Assembly: GCA_031376285.1 (NCBI GenBank)
Contig: JANMDN010000012.1
Coordinates: 1 to 64,000 of the forward strand
Reading direction: 5' to 3'
Length of the DNA stretch: 64,000 bases
DNA from: JANMDN01 sp031376285
Lineage (GTDB): Bacteria > Actinomycetota > Thermoleophilia > Miltoncostaeales > Miltoncostaeaceae
Numbering within the stretch: the stretch's first letter is position 1; each line of letters starts with the position of its first letter. The translations under genes and the position numbers were made by a program. Below are positions 7,848 through 15,131 of the stretch, in pieces. A model generated the notes under the pieces. That model was not told the DNA's origin. It was given only the letters and a program-made list of their open reading frames with translations, and ran no database searches.

Positions 7848-9407
7848 TCACACGCCGGACGCATCTCCCGATGGCGTCGCCGCCGGGGCGCCGAGGGTCC
7901 CGGACAGGGCTCCAAGCACACGTTCAAATGTCTGATCGGACGAGACATGGCGCCAAGCGTCTGAGCGCGGGAAACCGATCGACCGTTGCCGCTGGATCAC
8001 CTTGGCATCGGCGTCGGAAGGGTCCTCGCGGCGCGCGGCGACTCGTGCCTCAAGGATCGCTTCAGGAGCGGTGAGCCACACTCCCGAAAACGGCACCGCG
8101 AGCCCGCGGGCCGCCTCTTCGATCTGCGCGCGCTCTTGGGGGAGCGCAAAGACCGCGTCGGCGATCACGGAGTGCCCTGCCGAAAGCAGCAGCCGCGCTC
8201 GCTCGGCCATAAGCGCGTACACCCGCGCCGAGATGTCGGGCGCATAGGCGCTGGCCGGAAGGCGGGTCGTCGGCGTCTCGCCAAGCATTCGCTTTCGGAT
8301 GATGTCGCTTCGAAGCACGATCGCCCCTGGAAGCGCTCCGAGTCGCGGAGCGACTGCCATCGCGACGGCCGACTTTCCGGTGCCGGAGCGCCCCCCGACC
8401 GCCACAAGCCGAGGCGGTGCCGGGACGAGGGATCGTTTCGCCAGCGCGAAGTAGGCCGCGGCCTGCTCGGCTGCCCGTCGGTGTCCGGCCTGCTCCTGGC
8501 ATTCGCGAGCCCGGAACGCCTCGACCTTTGCGCGAACAATTGCCCTGGTTGCGAGAAAGAGCGGGAGAAGCGCCAGACCCCCATCATCGGTCGTGCGGTC
8601 GAGCCAGCCCTGCAGCAAGCGGTGGGCGTGTTCCGCAAGATCCCGCTCAAGGAGATCCATGACGACGAATGCCAGGTCATAGAGCACGTCGATGCAGGCG
8701 TAGTCCTCGTTGAACTCCAGGCAGTCGAAGAGCACTGGGTGATCGTCGATCATCACGATATTGGCGAGGTGGAGATCGCCGTGGCAATGGCGTACGAGTC
8801 CGGCTGCGCGGCGAGCGTCGAGCAGCATTCGGCTCCGATCAAGCGCGGCATTCGCGGACTGAGTGACCTCCTCGACGTCGTTGGCCTCGAAAATCGGTCC
8901 GGTGAGTTCGCGAAGGTTCTCGGCGTTCTCCTCGATGATTTCCCGCATCCCATTGAACCCGCCACGGTCGGGTCGCGGTGCCGCGACCTCGTGAAAGGCG
9001 GCGATCACGGCCGCGAGTTCATCCATGGTCGGCAGGGTCAGGAGCCCCCGTTCCGCCAACCGGTCGAGCGGCGCATCGGCCGAAAATCGCCGCATCTCAA
9101 GGAGCCACTCGACGGGGCTTCCTTGTCCGTCGATGGCGAGGGCACCGCCGTTTGTCCTCGTGATCGGTAGGACTCGCAGATAGAGGTCTGGAGCGGTTCG
9201 CCGATTCAGCTCGAGTTCGGTACGAAGCGCGTGCTCGCGGCGGTCGAGGGTGCTGAAGTTCAGAAAGGTGAACTGGACCGCCCGCTTCATCTTGTACGCG
9301 CGGTCACCTGAGAGCAGCACGACTGCGGCATGAGTATCGATCCGGGTCACCGGTCCCGGAAGCGCCCGAAGGAGAAACTCGAGGGTTGCCGCTTGCGCTT
9401 CTGTCAT
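7848..9407 (-). CDS. Aminoglycoside-phosphotransferase-like / AAA-type kinase fusion protein
   Basis: This 519-residue protein fuses two kinase-like domains. Residues 1-300 follow the APH fold: YKMKRAVQF (lysine), then RHCHGDLHLANIVM (catalytic loop) and VLFDCLEFNEDYA. Residues 340-500 form a P-loop domain with VGGRSGTGKSAVAMAV and SDIIRKRM. The architecture equals Mycobacterium tuberculosis Rv2004c, a DosR-regulon member of unresolved function. The start at 9407 is preceded by GGAGG about nine bases upstream; a longer start at 9452 is less likely. It is divergent from hsp20, another dormancy-type gene. Confidence 0.88.
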   Translation of the reverse strand: MTEAQAATLEFLLRALPGPVTRIDTHAAVVLLSGDRAYKMKRAVQFTFLNFSTLDRREHALRTELELNRRTAPDLYLRVLPITRTNGGALAIDGQGSPVEWLLEMRRFSADAPLDRLAERGLLTLPTMDELAAVIAAFHEVAAPRPDRGGFNGMREIIEENAENLRELTGPIFEANDVEEVTQSANAALDRSRMLLDARRAAGLVRHCHGDLHLANIVMIDDHPVLFDCLEFNEDYACIDVLYDLAFVVMDLLERDLAEHAHRLLQGWLDRTTDDGGLALLPLFLATRAIVRAKVEAFRARECQEQAGHRRAAEQAAAYFALAKRSLVPAPPRLVAVGGRSGTGKSAVAMAVAPRLGALPGAIVLRSDIIRKRMLGETPTTRLPASAYAPDISARVYALMAERARLLLSAGHSVIADAVFALPQERAQIEEAARGLAVPFSGVWLTAPEAILEARVAARREDPSDADAKVIQRQRSIGFPRSDAWRHVSSDQTFERVLGALSGTLGAPAATPSGDASGV

Positions 9408-9597
9408 GGGCGAACGCCTCCCCTTGGTGTTCGGCAGCGCCGCGATCCTCACCGACCAAGTCGACCGGACTCTTCACGCGCAGTGTGAGCGCGGCGTCGG
9501 GGGAAGGCCGCGGCGGCGTTCAGCGTGAACACGGATGTCCCACCGTCGTGCCTGCCCCAAGCTCAAGTTCTCGTCACCCGGGCTGGAGGTTGCCATC

Positions 9598-10257
9598 GTG
9601 GCTCGCCCCAACCAACACGCGTCTGTGAGCGACAAGGTCGCCGTTTCCGCCACCGGCGGCGTTCGAGGGCTCTGCGATCCCGCATACGGGAACAGTCCGC
9701 AATGGGAACCCCCCGCCGACACGTTCGAGTATCCGGACGCCGTGGTCGTGTGGATGGACCTTCCCGGCGTCCTCCACGGTGATGTCTCCGTCGATTGCGG
9801 GCCATTGCTCTTGACGATTCGCGGCGAGCGCCACCTTCGACCCATGACCGAGTCGGAGGAGTCGCGCTCAATCGAACGTGGCTTCGGGCGCTTCGCACGA
9901 GCGTTCCACCTTCCTTGTGCGATCGACGCTGATCGAATCACCGTCGAACTGCGGGACGGGGTCCTCGTGGTACGCATGCCAAAGCGCGGGGCTGCTTCGC
10001 CCCCTGACGCGCGACCGATTGAGACCGAGGAAACGATGCCCGCCGCGCATTGCGAATGGTGCGGAGCTGAATATCCGGTACCCGTCGACGAAGCGACCCG
10101 ACCGGGCCCGGGGCCGGTTGCGGACGCTGCGGCCTTCCCACAGGCTGGGCCTGGGCCGACGCCGATGGGGTCTCGCCATATGCTCACCACGATCGGGCAG
10201 GAGGGTCGCGTCGACCCTCAAATGTCGACGGGCAAGGAGGGATCATGGCGGTCTTGA
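9598..10257 (+). CDS. Hsp20 / alpha-crystallin small heat-shock protein with cysteine-containing tail
   Basis: Residues 40-130 form an alpha-crystallin domain: DAVVVWMDLPGV, LLLTIRGER, the FGRFARAFHLP strand, and ITVELRDGVLVVRMPK. It would hold unfolded proteins during stress. The GTG at 9598 has GGAGG eight bases upstream; an ATG at 9535 has no such site. The C-terminal 75 residues are unusual for Hsp20. They contain one CEWC motif (HCEWCGAEYPVP) and a Pro/Gly-rich stretch where a short I-x-I/V tail is expected. The end overlaps the next gene by 13 bases. Confidence 0.85.
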   Translation: MARPNQHASVSDKVAVSATGGVRGLCDPAYGNSPQWEPPADTFEYPDAVVVWMDLPGVLHGDVSVDCGPLLLTIRGERHLRPMTESEESRSIERGFGRFARAFHLPCAIDADRITVELRDGVLVVRMPKRGAASPPDARPIETEETMPAAHCEWCGAEYPVPVDEATRPGPGPVADAAAFPQAGPGPTPMGSRHMLTTIGQEGRVDPQMSTGKEGSWRS

Positions 10258-10520
10258 TCGCGAACTACGTTGTCCGGGACCCCGCGACCTTTGTGATCAC
10301 CTTCGGGGAGTTCCAGGTCGTCCGGGATCAACATGGCGCCACCGGGCACCGGCTTCTTCGCGACAAACACGACGAGACCCACTTCATCGTCACCATCGAC
10401 TTCCCGTCGGAGGCCGCCGCGCGATCGTTCGCCGACGACCCTCGACGCGCTGACGCGCTCAGCAAGGCCACCGTTGTCGAGCAAACCACGCTCGCGACCG
10501 AAGAGGTCGAACGACGCTGA
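10245..10520 (+). CDS. Small dimeric alpha/beta-barrel protein (ABM-like)
   Basis: A 91-residue protein with the pattern of antibiotic-biosynthesis-monooxygenase-like or YCII-like ferredoxin folds: a first strand VLIANYVVRD, helix FGEFQVVRDQ, a strand ETHFIVTIDFPS, and a helix AAARSFADDPRRADAL. Such proteins dimerise; roles range from heme or quinone oxidation to none known. AAGGAGG lies five bases before the ATG, a strong start, and the gene overlaps the end of hsp20, so the two are co-transcribed. Substrate cannot be inferred. Confidence 0.75.
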   Translation: MAVLIANYVVRDPATFVITFGEFQVVRDQHGATGHRLLRDKHDETHFIVTIDFPSEAAARSFADDPRRADALSKATVVEQTTLATEEVERR

Positions 10521-10590
10521 CCCAGGCGTATCAGACAAACCGAACCGTTCCTGGATTCCCCCGTCCGTTCCAAGTCGAACTTGAGTCGGC

Positions 10591-11682
10591 GTGACGCGTT
10601 TTCCTCGACCTGCCGCATTCGGACCCCAGACGGCCGGACCCGCGAGGCATTCAATCGGCCGCGAACGAACGGCCACCAGTCGGCAGCGCCTTCCGGCGGC
10701 GCAGTCGATTGGCTTCACCGATCCGGTCCTTCGCTACCGCGTCTGGCAATGCGTCGACGACGCACGGACCTTCCTGTGCATCCACGGCCTCGGCGGGTCG
10801 AATCTCCATTGGGCCCCGGTCGCGGAATCCCTTCTCAAGCACGGTCGAGTCGTCTCGGTTGACCTTCCGGGTTTTGGCGGGAGCGGACCGAACGACGGCA
10901 TCACCTCCATCGAAGCGATGAGCCGAGGGGTCGATCTGGCGCTGAACCTCCTCTGCGCCGGCCGGGTGGTCCTCGTCGGCCACGACCTCGGGTGCATCGT
11001 CGCGGTGGCGGAGGCAGCTCGCTCAATGCGGATCGAGGCGCTGGTGATGACCGCGCCACCCCTTCGACTGGGCGACGATTCTGACGAGCTTGTCGCAGCG
11101 GTCTTCGGATCAGCCGATCACCTCGTCGAGCTCGCCGGGATGACGTTTTCAGATCCGGCACACCGCGCCTGGTACGGCGAACGTTTCGCAAGAGAGATCC
11201 TCCAGCGAGGACTCGCGTCCGGTCGCCCCGTCCCGGCGTGGCTCGTCGCGGCTGTCTCCCAGGAAGCCCGCGAGACGCGCGACGGACACGTCGCGGCAGC
11301 GACGGCCTCGGCCGGCATGAACCTCGTCCATCATCTCGCTCGGCCAGACTGGCTTCTGCATACCGCACGCCGCGTCACCTGCCCTGTGCTCGTGATTCAC
11401 GGGACCGCAGACGAGCAGATGCCAGTGCAGTGGTCCCGGGACTTCTGTCTTGAGCGTCGCGACTGGACTCTCGTGGAGCTCGCCGGTGCCGGGCATCACG
11501 CTCACATCGACCATCCTGAGGAATGGGCCGGGGCCGTGAGTATGTGGCTTACTTCCGCTGCCGGGGCGCGACCGCGGCGGCGCCCCGCGGCGACACCCTC
11601 GGGCCAGGGGTCAGCATCGAGGAATCATCTGGACCGACCGCCGCCGAGCACGGGGCGCGTCCCCACGCGCTCGTCCGAATGA
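10591..11682 (+). CDS. Alpha/beta hydrolase with aspartate at the nucleophile elbow
   Basis: The core from about residue 50 is an alpha/beta hydrolase: FLCIHGLGGSNLHW (oxyanion loop), VSVDLPGFGGSG, VVLVGHDLGCIVAVAEA at the nucleophile elbow, LVIHGTADEQMPV (acid), and GAGHHAHIDHPEEW (base). The elbow residue is Asp, not Ser, as in haloalkane dehalogenases and epoxide hydrolases. The HGxP signature of epoxide hydrolases is absent. It may hydrolyse a halide or epoxide, or may have lost esterase activity. The first 45 and last 40 residues are low-complexity and basic, so the real start may be downstream of the GTG used here. Confidence 0.8.
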   Translation: MTRFPRPAAFGPQTAGPARHSIGRERTATSRQRLPAAQSIGFTDPVLRYRVWQCVDDARTFLCIHGLGGSNLHWAPVAESLLKHGRVVSVDLPGFGGSGPNDGITSIEAMSRGVDLALNLLCAGRVVLVGHDLGCIVAVAEAARSMRIEALVMTAPPLRLGDDSDELVAAVFGSADHLVELAGMTFSDPAHRAWYGERFAREILQRGLASGRPVPAWLVAAVSQEARETRDGHVAAATASAGMNLVHHLARPDWLLHTARRVTCPVLVIHGTADEQMPVQWSRDFCLERRDWTLVELAGAGHHAHIDHPEEWAGAVSMWLTSAAGARPRRRPAATPSGQGSASRNHLDRPPPSTGRVPTRSSE

Positions 11683-11713
11683 GGATCCTGCCGAACCGCG
11701 GTCTCGCGCGACG

Positions 11714-13414
11714 TTAGCCTGACGTGCGTCGACGGACCGGTACGCGCGCTCGGACCGTCGTGCCGGTGCCCGGGATCGATTCGATCTCGAGGACGCCGCC
11801 AATCAGCTCGAGGCGCTCGCGCATCCCGACGAGGCCGAGGCAATCGACGCCGACCTTCTCGACATCGAAACCTACCCCGTCGTCTTCCACGACGACAACG
11901 ACGCTCCGCTCCTGACGAGCGACAAGCACGCTGGCCATCGAGGCGTGTGCGTGTCTGACGACGTTCGCGAGCGCTTCTTGCACCATGCGAAAGAGCGACG
12001 TCTCAACCTGAGGGTCGAGGCGTTCCCGCAGCGTCGACTCCGTCGTGACCTCAAGGCCTGGTCCCGTGATCTGCTCCGCGACCATCGAAATCGCCGACGC
12101 AAGGCCGTGCGAGGTGAGGGTCGGAGGACGGAGCTGGTGGGAGAGTCTCCTCACGTTGCCGAGGGTGGCTTCGGCGACCTCTTTGAGGTGGGCTGTCGCG
12201 GCGGCGCGCTCGTCCTCCGATTTGGACGCCTCCGCCGAGCGGATGCCCATGAGAATCAGGGCGAGGGCCTGCGCCGCCTCGTCGTGGAGTTCGGCGCCAA
12301 GGCGCCGACGCTCCTGCTCCTGCCCTTCGAGCGCTCTCGACAGGGCTTCGCGCGACACTCGCTGCGAGAGGTCGATCGCTTGAGCGGCGCGCTCCGCGAA
12401 GAGTTCAGCGAGGCGCAGATCTCCGTCGGAGAAACGGCCATCGGCGCCGACGTGATTGAAGGCCATCAGCAGACCGAGCGGTACTCCCGAAATCTGTATG
12501 GGCACCATGAGCGCCGAGCGAATCGAGAGCTGGCGCGCGAGACGCTGGTCGATCTCAGGATCATCGACTACAGAGTCGATGCGCTCCGCTCGGCCCCGCT
12601 CCATCACTCGGCCCGCCTTCATCGACTTGGTCGGGGCGCGCACATTTGCGAAGCGTTCGATGTCGTCGCCGGCGATCGCCGGGATGCGGAAACCCCCCGA
12701 GTCATCGGCCATGGCAACGAGCGCGGTCTCAGCGTCGATGAGTTCGCAGATCTCCCGGCATAGCGTCTCCAGGATGAGGTCTATGTCGAGTTCTCCGGCA
12801 ACCTTCCGACTCACGTCGACCAGCGTCTCGAGCTGGCGCATCCAGGTGGTTGCCGATTGGTAAAGACGGGCGTTGTCGATCGCGGCCGCGGCCTGTCCGG
12901 CGAGGAGTTCCGCGACCTGCTCGTCGTCGGCGGTGAAGCCGCCACCGTCGCTCTTTTCCGTCAGGTAGAGGTTTCCGTAGGCGACTCCGCGCATGACGAT
13001 CGGCGTTCCGAGGAAGCTTCGCATCGGCGGATGGCCGGGAGGAAACCCGACCGATCGTGGATCGTCACCAAGATTCGAGAGGCGAAGAGACTTGGCATCT
13101 CGAATCAGGACCCCAAGAATCCCTCGGCCCCGGGGGAGGTCACCGATACGTCGGCGGGCTTCCTCGTCGATGCCCGTCATAATGAACCGCTCAAGGGCGG
13201 TGCCGCTCGGGTCGAGTACGCCGAGTGCCGCGTACCTTGCTCCGGTCAACTCTGCGGCGGTCTCGACGAGACGGCTGAGCAGATCGTCAAGCGAGAGTTC
13301 CGAGGAAAGCGCGATACCAGCGGACACCAGCTTCAGGAGTCGGTCTTCCTGGCTGATCGCACGGTCCTCTTGTCGGGTTTCCGCATCCTGCGGTGCGTCC
13401 ATGAGGCCTCGCAT
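11714..13414 (-). CDS. DevS-like GAF-GAF sensor histidine kinase (NarL type), orphan
   Basis: About 566 residues: two GAF domains (roughly 40-190 and 195-350), a HisKA_3 helix with RRRLGAELHDEAAQALAL (the phosphorylated His), and a HATPase_c domain with FRMVQEALANVVRHA and VVEDDGVGFD. The first GAF contains SVGFPPGHPPMRSFLGTPIV, a motif shared with mycobacterial DevS/DosT, which sense O2, NO and CO through heme. No response regulator is adjacent, so it may signal to the NarL-type regulator at 31.0 kb. Starts at 13450 (GTG), 13414 and 13402 are all possible; 13414 has AGGAG close upstream. Confidence 0.9.
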   Translation of the reverse strand: MRGLMDAPQDAETRQEDRAISQEDRLLKLVSAGIALSSELSLDDLLSRLVETAAELTGARYAALGVLDPSGTALERFIMTGIDEEARRRIGDLPRGRGILGVLIRDAKSLRLSNLGDDPRSVGFPPGHPPMRSFLGTPIVMRGVAYGNLYLTEKSDGGGFTADDEQVAELLAGQAAAAIDNARLYQSATTWMRQLETLVDVSRKVAGELDIDLILETLCREICELIDAETALVAMADDSGGFRIPAIAGDDIERFANVRAPTKSMKAGRVMERGRAERIDSVVDDPEIDQRLARQLSIRSALMVPIQISGVPLGLLMAFNHVGADGRFSDGDLRLAELFAERAAQAIDLSQRVSREALSRALEGQEQERRRLGAELHDEAAQALALILMGIRSAEASKSEDERAAATAHLKEVAEATLGNVRRLSHQLRPPTLTSHGLASAISMVAEQITGPGLEVTTESTLRERLDPQVETSLFRMVQEALANVVRHAHASMASVLVARQERSVVVVVEDDGVGFDVEKVGVDCLGLVGMRERLELIGGVLEIESIPGTGTTVRARVPVRRRTSG

Positions 13415-13523
13415 TCGCTCCTGGGCGCCGCGTCGGATCAGACCACGCACAGTGGCAAACCCCCGTTCCCCTCAAACCTCCCTGACTGACCTCACGATTG
13501 CAAGCCGGTCGCGCCGGTTTGGT

Positions 13524-13961
13524 CTAACGAGTCCCTCGGGCCCTGCCCGAACGCGGCCATCGCAGAAGGACGAATCGTTCATCCGAGAGCCACAGACCGC
13601 CGAGCGCGAGCGCGACTTCGCCAACAGCGACGGCAAGCCCAGCCACGTTGGGGATCTGCAGCCCGAAGAATCGGCGCGCCATCGAAGTGAGGAGAACAAG
13701 CGCAGAGACGGCGGCCATCGCCGCGCAGAGAAGTACCACCCACCAGTTCACGGCGGCATCGCCGGGGCGTTCGAGGGCGATCACGAGCGCCAGCCCGACA
13801 CCGACGAGAATCGTCACGGCGACCGTTCGGGTCTCGACGACCGGGAGTCGCAACGTGTTCGTCGGGCGAGATGCGGCCGACAACCCTCGACCGGAGTACC
13901 TGCTCACGCAGGGTAGCCGGATCGCTCGCGAGGACCCGGCGCGTGGCTCGGGCACGACCAA
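13524..13961 (-). CDS. Hypothetical membrane protein with three predicted helices
   Basis: Residues 45-65, 72-95 and 102-125 are strongly hydrophobic (VAVTILVGVGLALVIAL, WWVVLLCAAMAAVSALVLL, VAGLAVAVGEVALALGGLWL). This predicts a three-helix membrane protein with a basic C-terminal tail. The first 40 residues look non-coding, so a start near residue 40 is more credible than 13961. I do not recognise a family. It overlaps, on the other strand, the beginning of a peptidase M23 fragment. That overlap supports a shorter membrane protein. Confidence 0.5.
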   Translation of the reverse strand: MVVPEPRAGSSRAIRLPCVSRYSGRGLSAASRPTNTLRLPVVETRTVAVTILVGVGLALVIALERPGDAAVNWWVVLLCAAMAAVSALVLLTSMARRFFGLQIPNVAGLAVAVGEVALALGGLWLSDERFVLLRWPRSGRARGTR

Positions 13962-14115
13962 GGTCGGCGACGTCGTCGTCCCAGGCGACGTGCTCGGCCG
14001 CTCGGGCGCGGCGAACGGCGTCGATCATCTCCACTTCGCGATGACTGCCGGCAACTACGATGATGACGACGAGACGCGGAGTGTGAACCCCGTTCCGCTG
14101 GTTCGGGCGCACGTC
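13915..14115 (+). pseudogene. Peptidase M23 (LytM) fragment
   Basis: A short plus-strand segment reads GDVVVPGDVLGRSGAANGVD followed by HLHFAMTAG. The G(D/Q)V(L/I)G-x-(S/V)G turn and the HLHF zinc-binding motif are the C-terminal signature of M23 endopeptidases and LytM-like regulators. The upstream HxxxD zinc ligands are missing and no start or coding frame extends to them. It is an isolated C-terminal fragment, beside a truncated hsdM and other remnants. Confidence 0.55.
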
Positions 14116-14223
14116 GGAGGTCCCAGCGCTTGCGCGGCCTCGGCCTCACCCAATAGTCGCCAGAAGCCGACGCCGGCACGCCTCGGTTCCCGGGGCCGTC
14201 GCCCGTGCCCACCTCGCCGAGCG

Positions 14224-14518
14224 TCAGGCCCTCGAGAGCACAGCCAGTCGCGCGACCGCGCCATCGTCCAGCGCGAGCAAGTTGGGTCGCGGCGTCGGGT
14301 AGATCTCGGCTTCCGTCCACACATCCTTGTGGACATTCGTCGCGATGCCCACCTTCGCTCCCGTGGTCAGGAGTGCGTCCGACTCAAGCAGGACGACTCG
14401 ATCGACGAGCAACGGTCGAAACGCACCCCGAGAGCTGGCGGCCTGCGATATCGGCCCGGCAAGAACCAGGTGGTAATCCACCGCCCCGCGTGGACTCACA
14501 TCGAGGAGACCTTCGTGG
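14224..14518 (-). pseudogene. Unidentified protein, C-terminal fragment
   Basis: The minus-strand frame contains a coherent stretch, GAVDYHLVLAGPISQ through LLVDRVVLLESDALL, GAKVGIATNVHKDVWTEAE and PRPNLLALDDGAVARLA. It has strand-helix alternation and looks like the C-terminal part of a globular protein. I do not recognise the family. The sequence becomes unlike protein upstream of about 14518, where it abuts the truncated hsdM start, suggesting a deletion joined two genes. Confidence 0.4.
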
Positions 14519-14521
14519 CGT

Positions 14522-14683
14522 GAGAACCTTGGGCTTGGTCGGCTCGAGCACGCAGTCAAGGCGACGCAGTACCACGAGCGGAAGGATCACCTTCCCGTAT
14601 TCGGACTGCTTGTAGTCGCCGCGCAGCAGATCAGCAACGGACCAGATGAATGCCGCATGGTTCTTGACTCGTTCCGTGCTCAC
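14522..14683 (-). pseudogene. Type I restriction-modification methyltransferase HsdM, N-terminal fragment
   Basis: From a GTG at 14683, preceded by GGAAGG, the frame reads NHAAFIWSVADLLRGDYKQ and EYGKVILPLVVLRRLDCVL, ending EPTKPKVL. This is the N-terminal helical domain of HsdM, nearly residue for residue as usually found. Similarity ends abruptly at 14522; the frame continues in unrelated residues to a stop at 14384. The SAM-binding domain with NPP(F/Y), and any hsdS or hsdR gene, are absent. It is a relic of a type I system removed by deletion. Confidence 0.8.
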
Positions 14684-14699
14684 CCGCCGTCCTTCCAAT

Positions 14700-15131
14700 G
14701 CCGCACGTCGGCGAGAGGCCGTCGCACAGAGTGCTCGTCGGCGGGAAGCCTACGACGGCGGCTGACGTAGAGTCGAGCAGAAGCGTCCCCGTGTTGGCAC
14801 GTTCTTGACACATTCGCGGGCAGCGCTGTGACAGCCCGCCGTGACGAGTTCTCCGCGTGGCACGCACCGACGCGGACCGACCGGCACCACCGCCGACGAT
14901 GCGCGAGATCTACGCCACTGCGTTCGCGCTCTCGCGTCAGCCGACGTCCCCTGGCCGAGCACAAAGAACGGAGGCGGCGTCACTTCTTGTCACGCTCACG
15001 GCCAGCGGGCGCAAAGGGGGTGGACGCGAGGACGCTCGCCAGGGTGGTCGACCCGAGGCAAAGGGTGATCTGAGCCATGAATCCATGCGAGCCGTCCCAT
15101 CACGGGCTCTCGGCTTGACCACCCTCAGGCC
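14700..15131. other. Intergenic stretch with a possible short gene remnant
   Basis: This gap separates the hsdM fragment from the large membrane hydrolase. On the plus strand from 14857, MARTDADRPAPPPTMREIYA continues as a helix. Pieces of a plausible continuation (DVPWPSTK, EAASLLVTLT) fall in different frames before about 15010. This hints at a frameshifted small protein that I cannot name. Nothing else is recognisable. Confidence 0.35.
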
